The notes beneath the pieces are model-generated. The model had not been told where the DNA came from and searched no databases. It saw only the letters and a list, made by a program, of their open reading frames with translations. The position numbers were made by a program, and so were the translations under genes. Of a stretch of DNA of 64,000 nucleotides, positions 1-10,277 are shown piece by piece. Where the stretch lies: assembly GCA_015499985.1 (NCBI GenBank), contig JAAAUF010000012.1, positions 55,837-119,836 of the forward strand. Direction: 5' to 3'. This stretch comes from Haplosporangium gracile. Its lineage: Eukaryota; Mortierellomycota; Mortierellomycetes; Mortierellales; Mortierellaceae. Position 1 is the first letter of the stretch. Each line of letters opens with the position of its first letter.

Positions 1-3000
1 AGACCCTGTGCTTCCAAGAACTCTATCGCCAGACTGTGGTGGCGAGTAAGGCGGACCAAAATGCGGAAGACTGAAATGACAACATCCTTGGAGAGGTCTA
101 CCTGCTTCATCAAAGAGATACAGTGCTTCAGAAGAGCACCTAGGTCGGATTCTACAACGAGTCGTTCGCTCATGGCTTGGTCCTCCTGGGTTGACTTTGA
201 CTTTCCATCGCCTGCAGCCTCATCCGGAACAGACTTAATCTCGTCGGAGAGAGAAAGAAAGCCTTCGACCATCAAAAGGAGGGGTGACAACCAGTTACTC
301 TCCTTCTTCTGCGACGCGGTTGAAGTAGCTACCTTTGCCAGCGTAGACATAAACTGGGGCAACAACTTCCGGACGTGTGACTCCATGGCAGTTTGAATGT
401 TGGCCTCGGCAAAAAGCAGGGCCGATAGTCGAAGGTATGCTCCAAATAGCTCTCCTGTCTCCTGAGAATGTTCGGTGTCCGCTGCGTCATGCTTTTGGCC
501 GGTCGTCACAGTAACATCTACCAATCCCTCCAACACGGCGCTGTCCTTGTCCTTGCACAATAAAATGAAAATGTCGCGCACATAGAAAATAATGCCATCG
601 ATCAGTGGAAGCAGTTCCAAAGATCGTTGAATAAGAGTGTTCTGCACCTCCTGGCGAGCATCCTTTAGTTCCTGCTGGCGCATTTTGTGAGCTTCTGGCG
701 TAAAGTTCTGGTCCAGCGACTTGGGCGAAACCGTTCCTGCAGGTTCGGTCATCGAGACATTGGCGCTGCTCGAAGAAGCCTCTGCGTCGACGGACATGTC
801 CAACGCTCTCTGCAACATGCTCTCCTCATCGTCATCTCCAGAATCTGTCTCAGTGGGCGGGTTGGCACTGGCAGCCGCAGAAGCGCTCTCTCCAGTGCTG
901 GATCCTGGTTGGCCTTCCGTGGATGGCATGGCGGCAGTGGTCGCTGCGCTTGCAGTGGTGGTTGGGGTCGATCGAGAGGCTGCATTTCGTTCTTGATCGT
1001 AGATCGCTGCAGCGACGACATCCTGATGCGTCAACAAGTACTCGGCGGCTCGTTCGATTTGGTTGCCGCAGCGAGTCAGTGCGATCTCAGCAGCAGAACG
1101 TGGAAAGCCCATGTCAACCAATGTTGCGACCCTTCTTGGATCAGGTCCCAGGGGGCGTGCGCCAAAAAGATGAGGAGCACTTCCTCCACCAATGATGACG
1201 GACGGTGCAGGCGGGGCTTCGGGCTTGGACTCGCCATCGGCTCTCAAAATGACGATGAGAGTCTGGATCAACAACCGCACGACACCGGCCGGACATGAGC
1301 GGATAAGGGGATCCATCCACAATTTTTTGACTTTGGGCAAGACAGCTAGACGGGTAGACACCAAGAACTCATAAGGATCGAAAAAGTCGCTCTTCCTGTT
1401 CTTGTCGTCCTTGGAGATCAACGACGAAGTATAGGAAGAGTCATGCAGTAGCTTGGAGGAGACGATCGGCTGCAGGACACTGAAAATGAGTTCGACAGCG
1501 GCGTACATCTTTTGGACCTCAGCAGCAGCTGGTTCTAAGGTTACTGCAGACCAGATCGAATCGAGAGCTGCGAATAAGGTCTGAAGGCCTTCGATCCTGA
1601 CGAACGACACGACGACGATGGTTTGAAGGGTGGGCGGATTCCTGTCGTCCAGCATGAGGAGAGGGAGCAGTGGGAGCATTGCATTAAGATACGTATATCT
1701 GTCGGCAACAGCAGCTTCAGCTAAAACGTCAACACATATATGGAATTAGATGTCAGTAATCATTTCCCGGCTGTCGAAATCGTAACAGTTTTCACGTATT
1801 TGCAATAAAAGAACACACCTGGCCGTTTCCATGAAATATTCGACTGCAAAACTCGGGACAAAGCGTCTGCGATCTTAAATGCGCTTCCACGCTGAACGGC
1901 ATCGACGTCTCGACGGTGAAAGAGCATTTTGGTGATACCTACAAAAATTCATTTAGATGTCAGTTTTTGGTGATTATTTTGACACGACTCGTTGAGTATC
2001 ATCCCAAGGTGCAAGTAAACGCGAAAAGCTACGATACCTTGGTACAGCGGAGTGATATAATGAGGTGTCTGCGTCAACACAAACTTGAAGTACTTAGTGT
2101 TGATTGCTGCTGGGCTGAACATATCCGTCTTAGCAGTAGCCTTCGCCGTCGGCTCCCTGACCTCAGCCGTGGGCTCATCATAGTGGTCATCGACCGTTCC
2201 AGGGACCAGAGCAAGATTTGTAGAGCGCTTGGCCTTGGGGTTGGGATCGTTCCAGTCTTGTTGAAGGGCACATTTCAAGGCAATGGTTTCCCAAATGCAC
2301 ATCCTATAAACAACGGTAAACGTAAATGTGAGAATCAAGCGCGTTTCCTATGTCTTTTTTTCAAAAGAGCCGGTTGGTGGGCGCAAGATGTGGTCTGCAT
2401 AACAGCGTCGGTCACGTCTCTTACCTATGGAGCTTGCCCAGTCCACTCAAGACCTCATCTCCTTTGGCAGCCACAAAAGCCGCGAGGACAGATGCATGGT
2501 TGCGGCCATGAGAGAAGGCGGGTGTGAGGTACATGTCAGAGAGTAAGCCGCTGAGGGCATTCAAGCTGACCAAAGCGTGAAGGTACAGGTTTCCTTGTGC
2601 AACGTCCTCATCTGATGATTCTATATGACGAGATAAGAATAATAGGAAGTTAGTCTCTGTCGACACATGAAATTTTAAGCTTCTAGGAACAAGTTTAAAT
2701 CGACGAAAGCTTACCTGACACGTCAATGTACTTGGCCAAGTCAGAGCCAGAGTTGACCGAATCCAGAAGAGGCTTAACTACATCCAAATGCTTTTGAACC
2801 TCCCCTACGACGGCGATAATGGCGATAGATGGATTGGTTTCCGCCAACAGCTTGATCAAATGCGACAGGGTGAAAAACGCCGAAGTGTTCGCCAGGTCGT
2901 ACGGAAGAGTTTTCAAGGAATAAAACTTCATCAAGCTATCAATTCCGCCGCTCTTCAGAAAATCCTTAGCGATAGCAGCGTTTTGGAAATAGCTCTCGCA

Positions 3001-6000
3001 AAACTATGAAACAACAAAATAATTTGGTTATTACGCGAACTCCGTGATGCTATGTCGTATGGCTTTATATTTCAAACTGTCGTTACCTTGGCGGCTGCCT
3101 CGATGAATGGTGGTACCAAGCCGTCCTTCTTGGGGACCTTTGCGGAGTTCTCCTCTGTAACCTCGCCAAACGCCGGTACGCTCTTTGAGCGCTCTTTGTG
3201 GAGTGCACTAAGTTCCAAGTCGTCGGCAAAGGTAATGTCTCTGCACATCGTGAAGACCTGCTCGAGCATCGCGATCACTGCCGTGAGGACGGTAGGCTTC
3301 AACGAAGGCTGGTGACGCACCAGTTCGTCCACAGTCATACCCAAGTTCGAAGCTCCGTCGTTATCCTGAAAGGCGCGGACATGAGGAATTGAAGTGAAGA
3401 TGTCGAACAACCTCTTCAGATCAAACTTTTCCTTGAACATCGTCAATCCCGCAGAGTTGAGACAAATGGCTCCAAAGGCTCCGGGGATGCTCATCACGAC
3501 GTCAGGCGAAGTTGGGATCTCCTTGGACAAGCTGGCCAGGAATGTTTGGGGTATATTCGCCTCCTGGAGAATCGCGAGCGAGGTGGGCTCGTTGTGGATG
3601 AACGACGACATTGTGTTGATGGCTGGTGCAAGCAATCAAGAATATTAAAGAAGAAAAATGTTAAGAATGTTGCTGGCAACTCAATACGTCATTGGTAGTA
3701 ACATGAATATGAGGTCAAAACAAAACGCACCATGAGCATAAACAGCTGCACCCAGTGCCATAGGAGCCTCCATGATTTTCTTCAACGTCGCTGGCAATGT
3801 CGTGTCGATCAAGTTGCGAAGACCCTCCTGCGTTCCTGGGCTCTGCATCATGTGGTGGACGAGCTTGAACATGGACTTAAGTAAGGCCGTCCTTTCGAAC
3901 GGAACAGGCGAAGTATCGCTCTCTATTAAAAAATATGCAACACGGAGTTAATGTCGAAAATTTCAGGGTGGGCAAACTGGAACTGGAAAGCTAACAAGTC
4001 AACCCATCAGAATATTGTACCTTTAGGGGTTGAGGATGTATCCGATGCCTGCGAAGTTTCAAAGTCCTTGACAACTCCGAGCGCATATTCCACCTCATCC
4101 TTGATCCGAGCAACGAGCACGTTGAGTCCACCTGAGGTGCAGAAGGACGTAAATGCTGAGCTGTATCCGTAGATAAGACTGTCCAAGAGATGTATGCTTT
4201 TTGTCACATTCTAAAGCAATGCATATATTGGACAGTATGTTAGATAAGAACTAGGTCTTGAAAAATATCGCAAAGTCCAACAAAGCCACATTGCGTATCC
4301 GCCTATTTACCTTAACTTGTGAAGCGCGCTTGTTGACAAGAAGCTTCAACAAGACTGGCACGAGTCCGGCTGCGATGACCATGTTGCCTCCTGTCTGTCC
4401 GCTGATAATGTATCCAATGAAAGCGAAGATGGCGTCGACGAAATCTCGAGGATAAATCGCTATATTAAATAAACGAACAATCGTATTAGCTAGCCATCCC
4501 CAATAAGTACCGAAAGTCGTCGATCCTAACAGCGTAGTAGAGAGCGCCTACCTTCATCAGAATCCAAGCCTGAAACGGTTTTACGGAGCATATACAAAAG
4601 GATACCGTGGCTTGCGGAAGCGTTCACAGCAGTCAACACGTCTGCCTGCTTATTCCTCAAGTGAGCCAATCCATCCAAAGCGAAAAGTGCCGCCGTTTGC
4701 AGATCCTATATTGTACAAGCGATTGAATTAGCGACTTTGAAAAAATTACCCATACAAGAAACCATAAAATCGCAAGAAATTAATGACTTACGAATGGCAC
4801 TTTGTGATCAGGATGAATAAGGTCAGCCAAGCTTTGGATGATTTCTGGCTCGAATGCGAAGAACTTGTCGGTGACAACTGTCTCGGGGAGGACATGCGGC
4901 ATGACAGCAATAGCCAGTATGCGGATCATCAATAGCTGGCGACGACGCTGTGGGTTCCGCATGGCAGTCGCAACCCTGATCCTGTTCAAGAGAGAGAATT
5001 GATGCTCCTCTGGGATCGAATACTCCTTGACATAGCGCGCCAGAATCTCATAATCCGAGGCGCCCATCTTGTTAATATCTGCCGTTTGGATCACAACCAA
5101 GCCTTCAGTTGTAGATCCAGGATTCGAGGAAGGTGTCGTAGTAGTTGCGGCCGATCCTGATTGAGACGAGCGTCTTTGTTTTGAGGGCGAGGAGAGAGAA
5201 GCAACGGATGTAGTTGTTGGAGTTTGGGATGGTGCAGTTGCTAATCCAGAGATAGAAGTTGATGAGAATGCGGTTGTGGTTGCGCCAGCTGCAGTAGTCG
5301 TTGCGGTAGTAGATTTGTTGTAGGTTGCAGTCCTGTAGAATTGAAAGTGAAGACTTGATAACTTTTCAGGGATTTGTGTTCCCGCGTCGATCAACTGAAG
5401 AAGCTCCAGTCCGCGCTCCTTGGTGCCCCAAGAGTGTGTCAGCGCCAAAAGTCGATCCTGAGAAACAGTAAATATAGATTTGGCGGTTCGCTGGGCGCTA
5501 TGTCGTTGTGCGGGACGGAGCAAGAGTCGAAGGCAGGACTCGAGAATATCCAGATCGCTCGAGTGCAGGAGATCGTTCAAATGCTAGATGTCGTGGAATG
5601 CGCAAAAGGTCAGAGTCCTGATCAATTGCTTTGTGGCATTAAATCATTAACGAAATAACCGTTGTTATTAAACCCTTACCTCATATGATGCGTAAAGGTT
5701 GCGATTCGTGCAGTTCTCCAAAAGTAATCTGGAAAAGTTGAGAATCGCCAGCGTGAGGCGTCGGTCTGAGCCTGAGAATGGCTTTGGATGAGGCTTCTTC
5801 ATGTCGTGGGTCTTGCAGAGTGTATCCAAAATGTCGTCGAATCGGTTTAGCACTACGACCCAGAGGAAGATGTCGCCTCGGGGCCAGCTCCACTCCGGGA
5901 CCTCTTCAATGAGCTTTGTGATCTCATTCTCAGGAGATTCCGTGAGCGCCTGGATCAGAGTTTTCACGGCAGGTGGCTAAAACAGACATAGCGCATACAC

Positions 6001-6550
6001 GGTATGAGGAGCGAGAAAGAATTAGCAACGGACGTCTCGGTTTGCGAATGTTTGCGTGAAAAATTAGTGGCAAATTTCGGTCGCAATTTTTTTTGGTTGC
6101 ACAACTTGTGCAGAATGACGTGTGCTAGCCCTACACGTCCACAACGGTTTTCTGACACAACGGAGAGGTAGGATGTCTGCGCATTCAGCTTGCCAGTACA
6201 TCTCTTCAGCAGTCCATATCCTGCGTCTTGTAGCCAACGCACACCTCTGGTATGTGATCCAGGAATCCACTCTTTTATGTCCACTGAAATCCAAGAGACC
6301 CGTCTGAGATACCATACATCATCAAAATTGATAATTGCCGATGTTTCGTGCTGCTTAATCAGCGCTAATCATTCGATATGGATCCAGATTATGGTTTTTT
6401 TTTCCAATCGACTGCGCCATCAAAAAGCCCGGCTGTTTATCTTTTTTTTTTTATCGGGGCCCCTTGAGGGCAACAGTGATAAATACCGATCAAACGTAGA
6501 TATCTTACCGGGTGGGCCAGCTTTTTGGCTGGGGTCTTTTTGATCCTCAT
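1..6550 (-). CDS. TOM1: TOM1/HUWE1-type HECT E3 ubiquitin ligase, N-terminal half (3' truncated by window)
   Basis: Large ubiquitin ligase; the catalytic HECT domain would lie beyond the left edge. The proposed start is a 14-residue exon (6509-6550, MRIKKTPAKKLAHP) spliced over a 532-bp intron to 5976, reading PPAVKTLIQALTE. Exon 2 (5680-5976) and exon 3 (4792-5583) keep frame. Armadillo-like DUF908 and DUF913 regions fill about 5976-3070, ending near the RAFQDNDGASNLGMTVDEL segment. A UBA domain is read at about 1030-1150 (VDMGFPRSAAEIAL), followed by an acidic UIM-like motif (ESMLQRALDMSVDAE) at about 780-835. This DUF908-DUF913-UBA-UIM order is the TOM1/HUWE1 order. Around a dozen short introns interrupt it. 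In yeast the family acts in mRNA export and in clearing excess ribosomal proteins and histones; the role here is inferred. Family assignment is confident; minor exon borders are not checked. Confidence 0.9.
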
Positions 6551-7031
6551 CTATTTCTTCCGTGCTTTGAGCGTGTTGACCCGAGCAAATATAACACTGC
6601 CCCCTTCGTCAAGAAAAAGAAAGAAAGAGAGTACAAACAAAAAATAACCCGATGGCGTTTCGAAAGAGACGTGCGTATGCGTCGAAATAGGATTGGGAGG
6701 TGAGAAACTTGACGAATGAAGGATTGTAAAAATAGGGAGTGTTGTCGACAGAGACCGAAATCGTGCGCGGGGAATATTCTGGATGACCAGATTCTGGTTC
6801 TACAAACAGGAGGGAAGAGGGAAATGTGGTGGAGAGAGGGATGGGAAACAACAAACAAAGGAGCAAATGGAGTTCAAGGCGCATTGGGACGACTACCTCT
6901 TTGTCTGTTGTTCTGAGGTTAACAGTCTCATGCACGTGACCTTCGTTCATATCCTGACAAATGAAAGATAAAATGGCATACATAATCAGGCGTTTACATT
7001 ATCTAACTAAATAGCCTGGATGTTTGCTATT
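6551..7031. other. Intergenic, TOM1 promoter side and acetyltransferase 3' flank
   Basis: This 480-bp gap separates the TOM1 start from the stop of the next minus-strand gene. It has AT-rich and purine-rich stretches but no convincing coding exon or RNA gene. The minus strand just upstream of the TOM1 ATG is pyrimidine-rich, which is common in fungal promoters. Confidence 0.5.
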
Positions 7032-8849
7032 CTATTCCTTCAGTTCGAGATGACCCTTGACGGCGCTTCCGACGTTGACGATCTCGAGCAAGAAAGCATC
7101 GTGACCGTACATCGAGTCAAGCTCATAGTAGGTCACATTCTTGTTTCCGGTCTCGCGCAAGCAATCGGCAACCTCCTTTTGCTGCCACACAGGGAATAAG
7201 ATGTCCGACTGAATGCCCAAAACCAAGGTAGGAATGTCCTTGATAGTGCTCAGACCCTGTTTCAAATCGTTCAATTGAGCCTTAGGATCATCCTGAAGTT
7301 CCGCCTTGGCTTTCAACTCTGCAGCCGGGGTGCCTGTGACGCAGGCTACCGCTTGCTCCTCTGGAGGGGTCGCGGCGTTCTCGGGAGCGGACGATCCCTT
7401 TCCTTCCTGAAGACGGAGGGTGTTCCTGGCGCGACGGAGCATAGTCTCGGCAGAGGTGGATGCGGAGAGATCAAACATGTCCATGGCCTTCGAGACATAC
7501 AAGAGTGAGTTGGGGTCGTACTGCAGACAGAAGCGCTCGCCCTGATGGTCTAAGTAGGTCTCGATCAAAAAGTCGGCACAGAGAGAAGGAGTTGTCGCGG
7601 GCTGCGCTCTCTTCCTGCCAAAGCGCTGCTCCCACTCAGGACCGGATCGGTAAGAAATGGTGGCAATCTCGCGCGCCAACTTCATGCCACTGTGTGGGGG
7701 CACCTTGTCATAGTAGAAGCCCTTGTTCCAGTTGGGATCGGCCATCAACACTAGAGTACAGAGGAATCATCATAGAGAAGATGAGTCATGTGTGCGCCCA
7801 AGAAGTCCATTTCTTTTCTCCTTGGAAACCTAATAAGATCCAATATGCACAAATACGGAAACCCTACTGTACCTTGGCGCTGAGTAAATCGGAGGGCAAT
7901 ACTGTAGGGATGAGAGCGAGCAGCTGCAGAGATACTGATCACCTTTCCGACACGCTCTTTAAACAAAAGCGCAGCAGCCAGAGACTGCATGCCACCCATA
8001 CTGGCTCCGACCGAAGCATGCAGCTTTTGGATGCCCATCGAGCTGAGCATCTCGAACTGTGCCCTGACCATGTCAAAAATAGTGATAATGGGGAACCGAG
8101 TGGCGTAAGGCTTGTTGTCCTTGGGATCGATCGAAGAGGGGCCAGTCGAGCCATAGCACCCTCCAATGACATTGGTGCAAATAACATGGAACCGGTTGGT
8201 ATCAATGGCCAGTCCAGGTCCGATGAACTTTTCCCACCATCCTGGTGCAGTGTTGGCAGCGTGGGACTTAGCGTGGGACGATGCCGAAAGTCCAGTGTGG
8301 AGCAGAATAACATTGGACTTGTCGGCGTTCAGTTCGCCCCATGATTCATAAGCGATCTCAAACTTGGGTAGGATACCGCCGTGATCCAATAAGAAGGGCT
8401 CGTTGTGTTGATAGAGACTGTATCCCGAAATAGGGTTGCTGTAGGAGGGTTCTGGGCCTCCGTCGAATGACTGCAGAAACTTTTGAGTGCGCTGCTCCAG
8501 ATGGTCAACGCAAGGGAAAGCCATGGGAGGGTTGCTGGAGGAGTGAGTAGGTGCTGGCTCAGGGGCATTGACAGACAGGGTCCAGGGCGAAGTGTGAAAG
8601 ACTATTTGACGATCATTTGATCCGAAGGTACGTAGGAAGGGATTAAAGGTTAATACATGGAGATATAGCATCGTTGTTTGTTACGTTGTTGTAACATTGG
8701 CAATGAAATTTAAAGGGAAGATGATTGAGTAGCTACTTGCGTTTTCGGGAGACTGGGGTCGTGAAGGCGAGCGAAGGGACCCGAGGGACGGAAGCCTTGA
8801 CGGCACGAGCGGAGCCTGTCAAGGTCGAAGTAACGAATCTGGCGTGCAT
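7032..8849 (-). CDS. cysA: Mitochondrial serine O-acetyltransferase, CysA type (MetX-like alpha/beta hydrolase fold)
   Basis: Acetyl-CoA-dependent acyltransferase of the homoserine acetyltransferase (MetX) fold, 518 aa in three exons: 8741-8849, 7873-8601 and 7032-7750. The nucleophile elbow [10 protein letters not shown] supplies the catalytic Ser; SDILFP and YGHDAFLLE near the C terminus supply Asp and His. Signatures [28 protein letters not shown] and [11 protein letters not shown] match the fungal CysA serine acetyltransferase branch rather than yeast Met2, which I recall having ALTGSAD at the equivalent site. CysA makes O-acetylserine for cysteine synthesis and is mitochondrial in Aspergillus. 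The first exon encodes an Arg/Ser-rich, acid-free presequence starting [10 protein letters not shown]. Joining it to exon 2 in frame requires a GC-AG intron. A low-complexity insert (about 7300-7440) separates Ser from Asp/His. Homoserine acetyltransferase remains the alternative activity. Confidence 0.85.
8602..8740 (-). other. GC-AG intron (139 bp) in the acetyltransferase gene
   Basis: On the minus strand the exon ends ...CGAAAAC and the intron starts GCAAGT, the classic form of a GC donor. It ends AAATAG before TCTTTCACACTTCG. The exon leaves one base of a codon, the acceptor supplies two, and the reading frame closes as SRKLFHTSP. The overlapping GT four bases downstream would leave two bases and run into a stop within 14 codons using this acceptor. 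No other AG lies between the donor region and this acceptor. Confidence 0.75.
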
Positions 8850-9362
8850 GGGGCTAAGAGGGAATGAAGGATGTGCTGATGGTGGATGGCTGGTTGAATG
8901 AGAGAGAAGGAAGGAAGGAAAGAAAAAAGTAGGTGAAGATGGAAGGAAAGTAGAGCGAAGGCTGGTATAAAAAGAGAAGAGGAAGAAATAGGGTGGTCTG
9001 CGAAGCAAGTCCGTTGAGCTGAGAAGGGTTACCGCCGTACCCGTGGGTATTCAAAATCCGTGTCAAAAACTAAGTTTTTTTCTGCTCGATCACGCCTGCA
9101 GGACTGCGTTTTGCAAGAAAGATCTCTCCTCGCCACTTTTGCAGTCCTTCAAAGTCAAATCCGCGTCCTTCGGCAAATGGCGACAGTAGATTTGTTCTCG
9201 TAGATCCGAAGGCTCACATACAAACACATTACCCCATCGCATTACAAATACAGTCAGAAAAAATAAACGCGAAGTAGAATTATTATTCAAATATGCATAA
9301 CAGAAATGTGACGATAGATATGAGGTACTAGATAATAACATTAGACCAAACCCATCAAACTA
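8850..9362. other. Intergenic between acetyltransferase start and secreted-protein stop
   Basis: The first 150 bp next to the acetyltransferase ATG are pyrimidine-rich on the minus strand, as expected for its 5' leader. The rest holds no recognisable exon, RNA gene or repeat. Confidence 0.5.
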
Positions 9363-10142
9363 TTACAAAAAGCAGGCAATCGCAGCAGCAGACAGGAACC
9401 CAAGAACAGCCTGAGCCTGCTGGCTATGTGTCGACAATGCAGAGGCACTGCTTCTGGAAGGAGGGAGGGGTGTAGCAGAGCGAGGAGTAGGAGTCGCGGC
9501 AGTAGGCGGCAGAGTGACGACTGGCCCGCTGAGAGTGGCTGTAGTAGTAGCAGTGACAGTTGGAATAGGAGCAGCCTCGATAGTAGGGGTGGTCTCGACG
9601 ATAGGGGCGGACTCGGTTGCATCGGGGTTTGCTGCAGGGTTGGCAGCATCGGGAGTATCGGTGGGAGTGGCACCATCGGAGGTGTCAGTGGGAGTCACGC
9701 CATCGGGCTTTTGCTCGCCGTCTGGGGTCTCACCATCGGGCTTCTGCTCACCATCGGGCTTCTGCTCACCGTCAGGCTTCTGCTCACCGTCAGGCTTCTG
9801 CTCACCGTCAGGCTTGTCACCCTTGTCACCCTTATCACCCTGATCGTCCTCATCGTCCTTGTCGCCCTTGTCATGCTTGCCGTGCTTGTCGCCCTTGTCA
9901 CCCTTGTCGTGCTTGCCGTGCTTGCCGTGCTTACTGTGGTGATGATCATCATCCTCATCATCGTCGTTGTCGTGGTCATGATGATGGCGTCTGTAGAGAA
10001 CTGGGGTGGAAGAGGAGAAACCGGCCATGTTGGGTTGCAAGAGATCCTTGTTCTGGACGATAGCGGCTCCGTTGACAGATGAGGTGGCGGCAAGGACGCT
10101 CAGAAGAGTGATCATGACAGCGATAATGCTATGGGAACGCAT
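9363..10142 (-). CDS. Secreted, probably GPI-anchored His/Asp/Lys-rich repeat protein
   Basis: Uninterrupted 259-aa frame. Residues 1-25 form a signal peptide (hydrophobic ITLLSVLAATSSVNG). Residues about 52-110 are very rich in His, Asp, Lys and Gly: an HHHDHDNDDDEDDDHHH block, then KHGKHDKGDKGDK-like units. These are followed by PDGEQK hexapeptide repeats (plus coordinates about 9710-9810), a Pro/Thr/Ala-rich stalk, and a C-terminal hydrophobic tail (QAVLGFLSAAAIACFL) of the kind removed for GPI anchoring. The layout suggests a cell-wall or surface protein. The His/Asp clusters could bind divalent metals, but that is only inference. No family was recognised. Imperfect short repeats make the length likely to vary between strains. 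Confidence 0.7.
   Translation of the reverse strand: MRSHSIIAVMITLLSVLAATSSVNGAAIVQNKDLLQPNMAGFSSSTPVLYRRHHHDHDNDDDEDDDHHHSKHGKHGKHDKGDKGDKHGKHDKGDKDDEDDQGDKGDKGDKPDGEQKPDGEQKPDGEQKPDGEQKPDGETPDGEQKPDGVTPTDTSDGATPTDTPDAANPAANPDATESAPIVETTPTIEAAPIPTVTATTTATLSGPVVTLPPTAATPTPRSATPLPPSRSSASALSTHSQQAQAVLGFLSAAAIACFL
9710..9960. repeat. Coding tandem repeats (PDGEQK and KHGKHDKGDK units)
   Basis: An 18-bp unit encoding PDGEQK is repeated about five times at 9710-9810. A looser 9-15 bp pattern encoding GDK, KHG and HDK runs to about 9950. The copies differ mostly at third codon positions. Confidence 0.8.
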
Positions 10143-10267
10143 GGTTATTAAGGTATACTATTGAATTGAAGTGTTGAGGGAGATGTGTTGGAGCGTTGGG
10201 AAGAGTGTAAAAGGGTGAGTACGTGAATGAGTGTGTAAAGAGTGGAAATGATGGAGAGGTTAGTGGT

Positions 10268-10277
10268 ACTTATAGTC
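10268..10277 (-). promoter_or_regulatory. Candidate TATA box for the secreted-protein gene
   Basis: The minus strand reads ACTATAAGTA about 130 bp upstream of the ATG at 10142, a plausible distance for a fungal TATA element. It is the only TATA-like site nearby. Not tested. Confidence 0.35.

Noticed and set aside
9426..10082. Long plus-strand frames opposite the secreted protein
   Set aside because: Produced by the short tandem repeats; the translated Leu/Val/Ile-rich text is the complement of the real repeat protein.
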